A stretch of DNA of 64,000 bases from Coenobita brevimanus (taxonomy: Eukaryota > Arthropoda > Malacostraca > Decapoda > Coenobitidae): positions 14,200,989 through 14,264,988 of the forward strand of contig CM064663.1 in the NCBI GenBank assembly GCA_032717465.1. Reading direction: 5' to 3'. A program made the translations under genes and the position numbers. Under the pieces are notes generated by a model. It was not told the origin of the DNA. It saw only the letters and a list, made by a program, of their open reading frames with translations, and did not search any database. This document shows, in pieces, positions 41,250 through 45,299 of this stretch. Each line of letters starts with the position of its first letter. Positions within the stretch are counted from its first letter, which is position 1.

Positions 41250-43211
41250 TTCTTACAGAGTCAAAATTATCCCTTGGACAAAGCCAGCAAACTGTCCAGG
41301 GATAATGGACGATCTAAGGCAATTTTCTTTTTATGTTCTAGTTTTACCAGTTAGGGAATAAATAGAATGAAACATAAATTCTTGCTTTCGGTACCAAACT
41401 TTTTGACAAGAAATATAATAACATCCTGTAAATAATAAATATAATAACATCGTGTAAATAATGCGATATATATCAAAACAGAGGTGGAGTCGAAAGAAAC
41501 CCATCGGTGCATAACAAATCAAGAAAAAACGTCACCAACAAACAGCGGTGCACTATGGTTGAAATTATCTATGTACAGCCTAAGACAAAAGTCGTGTCGC
41601 TGCTTTGTCCGATGATTTAATGTCAGTCGCGAAACAATCTGAGAGTCCTACCCCAGTAACGCATTCGAGACTGGCATGCCCTAAAGGTTAGCCTTTTATC
41701 AGATGTCTTCACCAAAAATCGCGACACGACTTTTGTCTTAGACTGTACATACTGTGGGTTCATAAAAGACACCAAATAGGATATCCCTGGGGTTTATCAT
41801 GCAGTTCTAGGTGGCACTGTCGAGGCCAATGCCAGCGACAGTTTGTACTTTATGTTTCATTGATCGACATCGATCATCACTGAGGACAGTGGAGAAGTCA
41901 AAGTGCTGATTCAGTATGATTACACATTTCATCTAGGATGATACTGTAGACACTGATATACTGGAGCTGAATCGAGTTTGAATAACACTTTAAAAGAGAT
42001 GACATGATATTTGAAATTAGGTTTCTGGCAGTAACAGCCAAAATGAGATCAAATCCACACCCTTGCAGTGAATACTTTTTGAATCTTAGTTTTGTGGAAA
42101 ACAATGCAGTTTCTGTAGAGATCGTATTTTAAGTAATCGCTAACATATCACATAAGAAAGTGAGTGGGCTACTAAGTATTACAAAACGATGCTGATATTA
42201 AAATCCGATGTAATATTCAAATTAATTACTTTACAACAGCAACAGATACTAACAGCACAAGTTTGAATGCAGACAAGTATATAATTCTCACCTCGTTCCA
42301 GCTGCGTGATGGAAGGACACGGAAAGTAAAATTCAGGGCCTGGGCAACCGTAACCAGCTGGTTGTAGTCAGTGCCTGAGTACCTGGTGGTGTTGCCCTCG
42401 ATGGACTCTCTCCAGTAGGGTTCATATGTAATCGCCGTCACGTTTATCGTCGCGCCATAGAAACTGCCAAAAATAACGTAATATTCTGATCAGACGGAAG
42501 TTGCAGTGCAGCATTAGATGGAAGTGACTTTTTATTCAGCCTATGATAATGCTGTAGGAATAAAAGCTATTGCGTAATATTCAAAGCAAGTATAGGTACT
42601 CTATAAAAAAAATTGATCATTATTACTGGATTACTGATATTAATTTCATTTAAGTAACTGTTTCGCGGCTCGATGTTCTCTTTCATTACATTGTCCATAA
42701 CATGTATAGTGTCAGTTACAAGTTATACCTGTTTTAGACTAATTTATACTAGATATTCAACATTTCACAACATATTTCACATACCTCAGATACAGAAATA
42801 TTCAAAGCTGTGTCTCTACTTCATTTCCATAACACTTTCTCATGACTAGCACCATATTCTAGTATTAATCTCTTGTTAAACCCATTCAAGACGAAGAGAC
42901 AGCAGTTTTAAGCCAGATTAGAATGAAATGGGTATAGCTCAGTCTATATTCGTAATTTGGATACATTACTTATATATATATATATATATATTTTTTTTTT
43001 TCAGTTTTGTAATGCCCAGTAATTTCAACAGAGTACATAAGATACTCCAGTTCTGAAATGGCCAGTAATCTGTTCACATTACTTGGTGTATTTCTCCGGG
43101 AAAAGGGTGGGAGGTGTGAGATAGCGTAGACCTGATGTGGGGGTCCAGGAAGCCACTTGCAGCACCCGGGCACCGTCAGGACTGTACGGCAAGTGAACCA
43201 ACATGCTGTAC
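6782..43211 (-). CDS. Ionotropic-receptor-like ligand-gated channel (partial gene)
   Basis: This is the gene-level span of a minus-strand receptor of the ionotropic receptor/ionotropic glutamate receptor superfamily. These proteins sit in the plasma membrane and form ligand-gated cation channels, and in arthropods the divergent IRs act largely in chemosensation. Seven exons totalling 1270 bp are readable: 43083-43211, 42292-42463, 40399-40475, 38363-38522, 36712-36977, 29439-29625 and 6782-7060. All internal borders are AG/GT and phases agree (2, 0, 2, 0, 2, 0). Their product runs from lobe S1 through M1, pore, M3, S2 and M4 to a stop codon. The start codon, signal peptide and any amino-terminal domain lie upstream and were not found. 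S2 is roughly 35-60 residues short between the fifth and sixth visible exons, so a symmetric exon is missing, unrecognised or lost. Divergent pore and binding residues favour an IR over a classical glutamate receptor. Confidence 0.88.
7061..8560. other. Receptor last-intron sequence, no feature
   Basis: This is AT-rich intronic DNA. I see no ORF of interest, no repeat shared with the rest of the window and no RNA gene. Confidence 0.5.
8533..8890 (-). mobile_element. Possible LINE 3' relic
   Basis: On the minus strand, about 8850-8780 reads WNHLPAQVADTSSTEQFRVI. It resembles the conserved WN-LP segment near the C-terminus of CR1-like reverse transcriptases, as also seen at 9420-9450 and 61440. 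It continues to a GA-rich and G10 run at 8533-8556. No catalytic block is present, so the assignment rests on one short motif. Confidence 0.4.
9221..9290 (+). repeat. (TG)n microsatellite
   Basis: About 35 TG units run uninterrupted directly beside the 3' end of the CR1-like LINE that follows. Confidence 0.95.
10566..10835 (-). pseudogene. CR1-like reverse transcriptase fragment (LINE C)
   Basis: An open stretch of 89 codons covers RT blocks 0 to 2: the KLDREKANGPDEFSCWVLQE segment, SLRQGKLPDIWKKANIVPPF, then a degenerate NYQPVSPTS where NYRPVSLTS is usual. The palm-domain FADD lies downstream at 10148-10137 in a different frame, so the enzyme is broken. Confidence 0.8.
11303..11743 (-). pseudogene. 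LINE C endonuclease C-terminal half
   Basis: The 146-codon frame contains KIILMGDFYRYIHW, corresponding to the catalytic GDFN block of APE-type LINE endonucleases with Asn replaced by Tyr, then DLIITR and SKSDHTVLDYNF, the catalytic SDH block. The preceding endonuclease blocks lie beyond a stop at about 11744 and beyond the LINE B fragment. Confidence 0.75.
11876..12298 (+). mobile_element. LINE B 3' fragment inserted in LINE C
   Basis: This 0.42-kb plus-strand block matches the 3' end of family B at 19937-19515. It encodes the tail segment MTMIRWMCSASLRPRPGGAG, then after a frameshift the MGRPRKTWDEVIKCDLRVKG region and a stop followed by an A-rich tail gcctttaaaaacaaaaaacg. It interrupts the endonuclease of LINE C between the LVAVEIST and YGLITVANIY blocks and is oriented opposite to it, so it inserted later. 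Confidence 0.8.
12835..15745. repeat. Outer long inverted repeat
   Basis: The left arm (12835-13123 plus 14641-15015) is the reverse complement of the right arm (about 15113-15745), with a spacer of roughly 100 bp. Each arm contains two related units of about 110 bp marked by a gatcttcctaatgaa motif, so four units are arranged two forward, two reversed. Near the right outer end a roughly 44-bp unit (gaaagagtgtgagcggttg) repeats about 2.3 times at 15636-15740 and matches the reverse complement of the left terminus. Confidence 0.8.
13124..14632 (-). mobile_element. RTE-like LINE (family A), copy 2
   Basis: This minus-strand LINE is truncated within the RT finger region and ends in a (TAGA)n tail. 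Blocks in order are KFGKAPGIDGVCGEMLKHGG (about 14620), EEQGGFRKGRGCVDQIF, MDLEKAYDRVDRQGLWKVL, KVGLKQGCIMSPWLFN, FADD (13916-13927), then LRWFRHVERMEGERLTKRVY near the C-terminus. Two long frames (14648-13989 and 14017-13211) are offset by a single frameshift. An 8-bp duplication ATTTACTC flanks it (13116-13123 and 14633-14640). The other arm of the surrounding inverted repeat has one ATTTACTC (15488-15495) and no LINE, so it serves as a built-in empty site. Confidence 0.88.
16056..16078 (+). repeat. (GA)n tract in the left inner arm
   Basis: A short GA tract sits at the position equivalent to the longer CT tract 17307-17364 of the opposite arm. Confidence 0.85.
16739..16899 (+). repeat. 59-bp tandem repeat, about 2.7 units
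   Basis: Units start at 16739, 16798 and 16857 with the motif aaaataatctga, then taacctgaca and tatacctaagaaaa. The third unit is cut short. It lies in the core of the inner fold-back. Confidence 0.9.
17012..17056 (+). repeat. (CT)n microsatellite
   Basis: A pure CT tract lies at the core edge of the right inner arm. The left arm has no equivalent tract at that edge. Confidence 0.95.
17307..17364 (+). repeat. (CT)n microsatellite in the right inner arm
   Basis: About 29 CT units stand opposite only about 11 GA units in the left arm (16056-16078), showing arm-specific expansion. Confidence 0.95.
17686..18479 (-). pseudogene. LINE C ORF1 fragment
   Basis: Two frames (18479-18285 and 18069-17752) with a gap between them encode the first-ORF protein of the CR1-like LINE. 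The N-terminal piece includes LVELVTFIKLAEKVNRLEET and is rich in Leu, Glu and Lys, coiled-coil-like. The second contains KNPRLIKEIAGIYRFIVITG and EEEIRNRITRDNKVVVNIL, a conserved block of this protein class. The C-terminal part continues beyond the TTAA composite at 12830. The function in the family is RNA binding or RNP formation; no esterase block is visible here. Confidence 0.65.
18644..18666 (+). repeat. (GT)n microsatellite
   Basis: A short GT tract lies just past the 5' end of LINE C. Confidence 0.9.
18667..19254. other. No recognised gene
   Basis: No coding or repeat assignment is made. A perfect short palindrome tgttaccc-tgggtaaca-like occurs at about 18957-18974. Confidence 0.4.
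19255..19450 (+). mobile_element. I/Jockey-type endonuclease fragment
   Basis: The plus-strand frame reads FCICLQETMVRNKTLPALRR then YTVLHSPAV. It matches the CLQE block of APE-type LINE endonucleases, with the catalytic Glu, followed by the expected spacing. Nothing of the rest of the LINE follows because LINE B begins at about 19515. It may be the lost 5' end of a family H type element. Confidence 0.45.
19569..19937 (-). pseudogene. LINE B C-terminal domain
   Basis: The 122 codons include MTMIRWMCSASLRPRPGGAG, RLRWFGHVERMGDDNWVRKV and RGRPRKTWGEVIKCDLRVKG, ending DRAAWRAAIR-stop. This RWFGHV...GRP+KTW signature is the usual tail of RTE-like ORF2 proteins. The upstream part of the tail (FCYLGDML, LYGSEA) is in the adjacent frame 20126-19941. 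Confidence 0.8.
20223..20453 (-). pseudogene. LINE B zinc-knuckle segment after RT
   Basis: The frame carries KGLRVNADKTKVMISRVGG, RT block 6-7, then a Cys/His cluster reading CAVCHEGVGSNSILCGVSDK followed by WVHKRCSGIRG. The spacing C-x2-C ... C ... H-x3-C resembles PHD or RING-like knuckles found between RT and C-terminus in some invertebrate LINEs. One expected Cys after ILC is replaced by Ser (GVSDKW), so metal binding may be lost in this copy. Confidence 0.7.
20460..20929 (-). pseudogene. LINE B reverse transcriptase core
   Basis: Two overlapping frames (20929-20660 and 20669-20460) carry the palm. They include MQFGFMPGRGTTDGIFIVRQ, FVDLERAFDRVPREVVKWAM with catalytic Asp, and GVHQGSFLRPMLF where GVHQGSVLSP is usual. 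LLYADDLVLIAEN completes the active site. One frameshift separates the first Asp from the YADD. Confidence 0.85.
21300..22056 (+). mobile_element. piggyBac-like non-autonomous element, copy B
   Basis: A 757-bp copy of the family described at 1096-1852 is flanked by TTAA at 21296-21299 and 22057-22060. It begins CCCGTCACATCCCGAGG and ends GGGACGGGGTGGG. It sits inside the linker of LINE B. Removing it with one TTAA joins ...GQVKRDI to KDAWREHYNRLLNEE in one uninterrupted frame, so insertion was precise and later than the LINE. The conserved acidic peptide (SDSPIDDNVEDKVYIALEEE) is still readable on the minus strand near 21770-21700. Confidence 0.9.
22061..22424 (-). pseudogene. LINE B endonuclease-RT linker
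   Basis: The open frame reads HKVTWWWDEGVEAAVKEKRR, FREWKKGGSKEEYLAAKQRA and RAKSESERLL. This Trp/Lys/Arg-rich helical linker between endonuclease and RT is common to RTE-like and related LINEs. The C-terminal residues of the uninterrupted frame on the minus strand run into TTAA element copy B. Confidence 0.8.
22628..23305 (-). pseudogene. LINE B APE-type endonuclease
   Basis: The 225-codon frame opens MTKQNKFQSK and includes GMRVGSWNVGSLRGRAGEVV, block 1 with catalytic Asn. It continues with DVACSQEVRDRGG, block 2 with catalytic Glu, GYGGVCVMV, IISAYAPQAG, GGDINGHVGEA where GDFNGHVG is usual, and NTYFRKRDS. The terminal SDHR block is not in this frame, consistent with a frameshift near 22630. 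The role in the family is nicking target DNA for reverse transcription. Confidence 0.85.
23950..25255 (+). mobile_element. Jockey/I-type LINE (family H), 5' portion
   Basis: Plus-strand blocks are RPFVLLGDLNLCHALWGE (24025-24080), the GDFN/GDLN endonuclease block, then LSTGELICFMY, and further on CKDFAPGLNDIPYAMI (about 24990), an RT finger block with GPDDIPY degenerate. SNYRPICLTSCLYLLLEEMV follows (about 25150). Frameshifts are frequent. The element breaks off at about 25255 and matching downstream blocks resume near 27300, so later insertions and deletions lie between. Confidence 0.65.
25256..25653. repeat. Unassigned sequence with 63-bp tandem duplication
   Basis: At about 25527-25650 a unit of 60-odd bp is repeated twice, each with cacggaaaattgt, atgtgccacaggt and ccaaataaatat landmarks. 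Nothing coding is recognised in 25256-25526. Confidence 0.6.
25658..26423 (-). mobile_element. piggyBac-like non-autonomous element, copy D (inverted)
   Basis: A 766-bp copy, inverted relative to copies A, B and C, is flanked by TTAA at 25654-25657 and 26424-26427. Its right end, read inward, is CCCACCCCATCGCG. The left end CCCGCGGAGTCTC is the most diverged terminus of the four. The acidic peptide frame is on the plus strand here (25931-26179) and includes SDSPINDNVEDKVYIALEEE and TVRNDDQVMW. It lies inside the disrupted stretch of LINE H. Confidence 0.85.
26428..27180. other. No recognised gene
   Basis: This is AT-rich sequence without a supported feature. A short GC-richer piece at 27080-27120 (cagggctgcgctagtgtagcggcagccatg) precedes the THAP-like stretch. 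Confidence 0.4.
27195..27290 (+). pseudogene. THAP-domain-like N-terminal fragment
   Basis: From an ATG in a favourable gccATGg context at 27201 the frame reads MVHCATYRYRNGHKNSSKRD then GTTFHK. THAP zinc fingers begin M-x2-C-x-A-x2-C and reach an S/TFH-x-FP motif about 25 residues later. The layout fits, but the second Cys is replaced by Tyr and the remaining C2CH residues are absent. THAP domains occur in P-element-type transposases and in host DNA-binding proteins. After about 27300 the same frame runs into LINE H sequence, so only the head survives. Confidence 0.35.
27300..29003 (+). mobile_element. Jockey/I-type LINE (family H), 3' portion
   Basis: Plus-strand relics of the ORF2 C-terminal half. 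TKFLGLTFDCQ appears at about 27405, then HLYQALVRSKLDYGCKFYTS (27550-27615), a thumb-region signature of this group, with a stop and indels around. From 28340 YTDGSESDTGIRSGVKF resembles the start of an RNase H domain, and 28860 onward resembles the terminal Cys/His-type tail. The palm with YADD is not seen, so an internal part is deleted or lost with the intervening insertions. Confidence 0.6.
29004..29438. other. Receptor intron, no feature
   Basis: No gene or repeat is supported between the LINE H relic and the receptor exon. Confidence 0.5.
29439..29625 (-). CDS. Receptor exon: second half of S2
   Basis: The acceptor is TTTATTTCAG|AAGTG (AG at 29627-29626) and the donor ATATCGCAG|GTGGGTAAG (GT at 29438-29437). 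The 187-bp exon takes one base to complete a codon and then encodes 62 residues ending in phase 0. It reads SAHLDPRLTLQLIISRNFAK, then SPLYIGKETILRLLLAWPVP and HDAPYTPQIDKCLRII. The LY-x-GKE and WP-x-P-x-DAPY pattern is typical of S2 in arthropod IRs. It splices in frame to 7060. It does not contain the beginning of S2. Confidence 0.88.
30077..30122 (+). repeat. (CT)n microsatellite
   Basis: An uninterrupted CT tract of about 23 units in the intron. Confidence 0.95.
30320..31827. mobile_element. CCC/GGG-ended element flanked by TTAG
   Basis: A 1508-bp block has perfect 14-bp inverted ends, CCCTTTCAGGTCTC at 30320-30333 and its reverse complement ending at 31827. It is flanked by identical TTAG tetranucleotides (30316-30319 and 31828-31831). 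The CCCTTTCA terminus resembles the end of the composite element at 17681. This is piggyBac-like in structure but with TTAG in place of TTAA. No transposase is recognised. The right-centre (31250-31485) is a G-rich minisatellite. Confidence 0.6.
31250..31485 (+). repeat. G-rich degenerate minisatellite
   Basis: Irregular units of ggtgggaggcaggagggtgga type repeat for about 235 bp with strong G/A-versus-C/T strand bias. Frames through it on either strand are repeat artefacts. Confidence 0.8.
31832..33240. other. Receptor intron, no supported feature
   Basis: This AT-rich intron shows no convincing coding. A 12-bp inverted pair atggcggctgac-attcggccgccat occurs at about 33080-33107. The missing S2 exon would be expected somewhere between 29626 and 36711, but I could not identify it. 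Confidence 0.4.
33245..33590 (+). mobile_element. tRNA-Ser/Leu-like SINE
   Basis: The head has an A-box-like ggtggccgagtctg (about 33252) and a B-box-like ggtttaaatccctgc (about 33299), spaced as in a tRNA with a long variable arm. The stretch tcccaatggatgcaggttt resembles the extra arm and T-arm of a tRNA-Ser. It is followed by a non-tRNA body to about 33590 without an obvious poly(A). The acceptor stem does not pair well, so it is not a functional tRNA gene. No second copy was found here. Confidence 0.5.
33830..35830 (+). mobile_element. Jockey-type LINE (family E), 5'-truncated
   Basis: A plus-strand reverse transcriptase and C-terminal region. It shows LRTNKAPGPGRIPP (about 34070), the FEITVNKHMIKH block, AVAFDISKAFDRMWHHSWYL (34470-34530, catalytic Asp), GVGQGSVLARTLFVIHINDL (34640), YADD at 34726-34737 in a shifted frame, and a downstream EILGVSLNNALTWTFHV block. 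The 176-codon frame 34870-35400 is the thumb region. It ends near an AATAAAA-rich tail at about 35815. Frameshifts around the YADD show it is dead. It is related to family F. Confidence 0.8.
35831..36711. other. Receptor intron, no feature
   Basis: No coding sequence or repeat is recognised. The stretch ends at the donor of the next receptor exon. Confidence 0.5.
36712..36977 (-). CDS. Receptor exon: pore loop, M3, start of S2
   Basis: The acceptor is GTTTTACAG|ATTACG (AG at 36979-36978) and the donor GTTGACAG|GTGAG (GT at 36711-36710). The 266 bp encode 88 residues plus two bases. ITRRKAWQTRHGVLSTGSVV is the M1-pore linker, then the pore-loop region ESVGTLLGQG. M3 reads WLFFSVVVGTAYRASLIASL and is followed by TLPSLPPRPETVEELVKVVD. 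The classical SYTANLAAF gate motif is replaced by AYRASLIASL, as usual in divergent IRs. The pore lacks the Gln/Arg-site context of AMPA or kainate receptors. Confidence 0.93.
37170..37197 (+). repeat. Poly(T) tract
   Basis: A run of about 26 T lies in the intron between the M1 and M3 exons. It could be the tail of a short minus-strand retroelement, but no recognisable body precedes it. Confidence 0.8.
37198..38362. other. Receptor intron with AAC/AAT trinucleotide tract
   Basis: There is no gene. An imperfect aac/aat trinucleotide run occupies about 38229-38290. Confidence 0.5.
38363..38522 (-). CDS. Receptor exon: end of S1 and M1
   Basis: The acceptor is TGTTTCCAG|ATGGG (AG at 38524-38523) and the donor CTTGTCAAG|GTAAGC (GT at 38362-38361). 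The 160-bp exon takes one base to complete the Arg codon begun in the previous exon. It encodes WDFTFIYDQTAGKFALATPV then ITPSWLSLCYPLSG. M1 is VWIGVLACTLTVCFTLVK. The ERWDFT...FALATPVI pattern is the standard end of S1 in arthropod IRs. Confidence 0.93.
38616..38760 (+). repeat. AGT/AAT trinucleotide microsatellite
   Basis: Interrupted agt then aat repeats begin about 95 bp upstream of the M1 exon acceptor, on the transcribed-strand side. Confidence 0.9.
38765..39540. repeat. Ancient interspersed repeat with internal duplications
   Basis: Two copies of a unit containing ttttggccatatcttga, ccctgaagg and tagctcaagccg start near 38818 and 38982. Two copies of another unit, with gacctactttca, acctgtaaaa and gatatcttgagcggttgc, start near 39272 and 39391. 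Both parts carry the phrase tgaccttgacc, repeated up to three times. The block ends in an acagacgg-rich stretch. No coding is seen. Direct tgaccttgacc repeats of this style are, to my knowledge, scattered in invertebrate genomes, but I cannot name the family. Confidence 0.6.
39059..39140 (+). repeat. (CA)n microsatellite
   Basis: An imperfect then perfect CA tract of about 40 units lies inside the interspersed repeat. The 102- and 74-codon minus frames with poly-Cys/Val are artefacts of it. Confidence 0.95.
39558..39611 (+). repeat. (TAA)n-(TTA)n palindromic microsatellite
   Basis: About 9 TAA units are followed directly by about 9 TTA units, giving a self-complementary tract. Confidence 0.9.
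39612..40398. other. Receptor intron, no feature
   Basis: No supported gene or repeat. Frames up to 127 codons here start inside the trinucleotide tract and have no recognisable content. Confidence 0.5.
40399..40475 (-). CDS. Receptor exon: S1 segment
   Basis: The acceptor is TTTACTTGCAG|GTGAC (AG at 40477-40476) and the donor CTAGAGAG|GTGAGATT (GT at 40398-40397). The 77-bp exon in phase 0 encodes VTDQVQIRKTFMATVVYAVL then PQELE and two bases of Arg. The FMATV-x-Y-x-VLP-x-x-LER pattern is diagnostic of the S1 lobe in arthropod IRs. The short length was confirmed by phase agreement with both neighbours. Confidence 0.9.
40524..40612 (+). repeat. (TA)n microsatellite
   Basis: About 44 TA units lie about 48 bp upstream of the acceptor of the 40399-40475 receptor exon. 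The poly-Tyr/Ile frames are artefacts. Confidence 0.95.
41176..41247 (+). repeat. (GA)n microsatellite
   Basis: About 36 GA units in the intron between the second and third visible receptor exons. Confidence 0.95.
41572..41749. mobile_element. mariner-like MITE
   Basis: This 178-bp element has nearly perfect terminal inverted repeats of about 29 bp. The left end begins tgtacagcctaagacaaaag and runs to gtcgtgtcgc. The right end is its reverse complement with one mismatch (agt versus agc). It is flanked by TA on both sides, as for Tc1/mariner-type elements. There is no coding capacity. Confidence 0.75.
41750..42291. other. Receptor intron, no feature
   Basis: No gene or repeat is supported. 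Confidence 0.5.
42292..42463 (-). CDS. Receptor exon: S1 core
   Basis: The acceptor is TTTTTGGCAG|TTTCTATGG (AG at 42465-42464) and the donor TGGAACGAG|GTGAGAATT (GT at 42291-42290). The 172-bp exon takes one base to complete Asn, then encodes FYGATINVTAITYEPYWRES, then IEGNTTRYSGTDYNQLVTVA and QALNFTFRVLPSRSWNE. The GATINVTAITYEPYW stretch corresponds to the first beta strands of S1, where classical receptors contact the ligand. NTT and NFT are potential N-glycosylation sites. Confidence 0.93.
42971..42991 (+). repeat. (TA)n plus poly(T)
   Basis: A short TA tract followed by T10, in the intron beside the first visible receptor exon. Confidence 0.85.
43083..43211 (-). CDS. Receptor exon: start of S1 (first visible exon)
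   Basis: The acceptor is ATTGTGCAG|GTACAGC (AG at 43213-43212) and the donor TACACCAA|GTAATG (GT at 43082-43081). The 129-bp exon enters with one base and leaves with two. It encodes YSMLVHLPYSPDGARVLQVA, then SWTPTSGLRYLTPPTLFPEK and YT. The L-x-VA-x-WTP...LFPEKYTN-FYG junction with the next exon is a typical beginning of the ligand-binding domain. The upstream partner exon was not found within the window. Confidence 0.9.
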
Positions 43212-43213
43212 CT

Positions 43214-44324
43214 GCACAATACGTTTATAGTTTTCAGGCAGAATGAATTACCTTTATTCCCTCGACACTACATGGGTATAATTCATCATTTCCTTTAGCT
43301 AATGAAGAGACAGTTTCATGTAGTCTTTGGAAGTTATATCTAATCGAGGCTATAATTTAACCCCTTCGTGAAGAGTAGTATAACCAACCCCTCAGTCTGA
43401 AAATTGTCTCCTGAGTGAAATATTCTGTCGATAGCAGGAATGAACGAAAATAATATATATCTATGAAGTTAATTCCACTTATTGTCTGCTCATCACACAG
43501 GGCCATCTTTTCGATGCCTTGGATATTTTCTAGTAATAAATCTTGCTCAGTTATTTGCTTCCTACGTGAGCCATTGGTGCTATATACTCGTCACTGTTTT
43601 TCTCTCGTCACTGTTTTTCTATATCACGGGATATAGACCACTTACTCTACTCTTTCCACTTTAACTTGGCCTAATATTATCGCCTCTCCATCCTGAAGGC
43701 TAAGCTGTAACTAGATATCAGGACTATGATATGTTGCTGGTCATGAAAATTGTCAATGAAAGGATATATAACCACTAAAATTTTTATTCTGCCACTTAGC
43801 TGTATGAAATAAGATGCAAAAGGAAAAAAAGGCTGGGACAAGTTATAAAGAAGGGGAAAAATGAGAATACAGACGGACAAGTAATAAGATCATTGTACAT
43901 TGTTCTTTCTTCAGTCCAGCAAAGCTTTGAACTACCAACTCAGCACTGGACAGCAGGCTTTTATTTGGTGTGGAACTCTGGCTACGATTTCCTTGTATTT
44001 GTTGGGAAAATTGGAGGGTTGGCAGATACTATTGCTCAAAAGTGTTAGTGTATATTAGCCACCTAAATACTACCGTGTCTTTTATTTATTCATTTTTTTG
44101 GCGGAGGGGGGGATTCCTACAATCGCTAGATGATTTTATTCAACTTTGGAGGTTTTTAATTACAGGAGTGAACAATAGCCTCTATTAAATCATTCACAGC
44201 AAAAACTTCTTCCAAACTCAATATAAATTCTTTGGTTTTAATCTCGATTAAAACTTGAGACGTTACGGTTCTGAAGGTGCTAAGATCTCATCTATGATTA
44301 CGTGTACGCCGTTCTTAAAGCTAT
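43214..44324. other. No recognised gene
   Basis: Intronic or upstream sequence of the receptor gene. The minus strand shows no exon with receptor-like content, and no repeat is supported. Confidence 0.4.
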
Positions 44325-44328
44325 TTAA

Positions 44329-45085
44329 CCCACTCCATCCCAACGTTTTCTGGACAGTGGTACGCCCCAGTCCCACCATTTTTGGACCTTTTTTTGAGGG
44401 GGGCTTAAACATCCGCTTTTGGTGAGAAACATCGAAAATTCATAGAGAAATCGCTCACCTGAAGTTTAAAATACTCAATCCAGGTAGGAGTACCTCCTTA
44501 CCTTACAGGGTTTTTTATCAGGCTGGCTGCAAAGAAAACGAGTTCTATGGGAGGATAACTATTCTACACCACTCACAAACGGTATTTATTTATTTATTTG
44601 GTACGAATTTATATGTAGTACAAGAGTATATTGGTTTTCAAACGGTAATATAGGCATTATAAGCATTGTTTCACTCACTAACTCATCACCATTCCTGACC
44701 TTTTTTTGCCACATTACCTGATCATCATTTCTGACTGTTTCTTCCTCTGTTTGTCCTTCACATTGTCATCGATTGGGGAATCACTCTGGCCCTGAATTTC
44801 GTACCGTGGCATGACATGGCTTTACTGGCCAGGTCACTGATAACAGGTGAATTGCTGACAAAAGGTCATGCAGGGAGGGGGAGGAGGTCATGCTGGGTAA
44901 GGCATTGTCCCTGCCTGGCATCTTGTGGAGGAAGGTGTCCTGTGTATACGTGCCAAAAATCACTCGCAAAAATTGAAAATTGTGCAAATTAGGGACCTTG
45001 CAATGTTGCCGTGTTAATTTACGTCTCCGGGATATGAGTGCACATCATGTGAGGATGTGAATTCACGTCTCCGGGACAGGGCGGG
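44329..45085 (+). mobile_element. piggyBac-like non-autonomous element, copy C
   Basis: A 757-bp copy between TTAA at 44325-44328 and 45086-45089. It starts CCCACTCCATCCCAACG and ends GGGACAGGGCGGG. It shares with copy A the 3' stretch ttacgtctccgggat and the tgtgaggatgtgaattcacg region, which copy B lacks. The acidic peptide region is partly deleted here, between gtttcttcctctg and tgtccttcacattg. It directly abuts the piggyBac transposase relic on the right. Confidence 0.88.
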
Positions 45086-45299
45086 TTAAATGACACACAA
45101 GCGCATAAGAGGGTGTCCCACGCAATATTCGGAAGGAAAAACAATGAATATACTCTGGTTAGGCAATGGGGACTCGACACAAATGACAGTACACTTAAAT
45201 TTCAAAGGGGAATATGGACTCCTTGATAATAACAGAGATTTATGAATGTCTTTGGCCGTGGTGTACATGGTGTACGTGCCCATTGCCCTAGTTCCCATC

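Noticed and set aside
43358..43366. TTAACCCC that could be the left end of another TTAA element.
   Set aside because: No matching GGGG-TTAA end in the proper orientation and distance and no similarity to the known copies.
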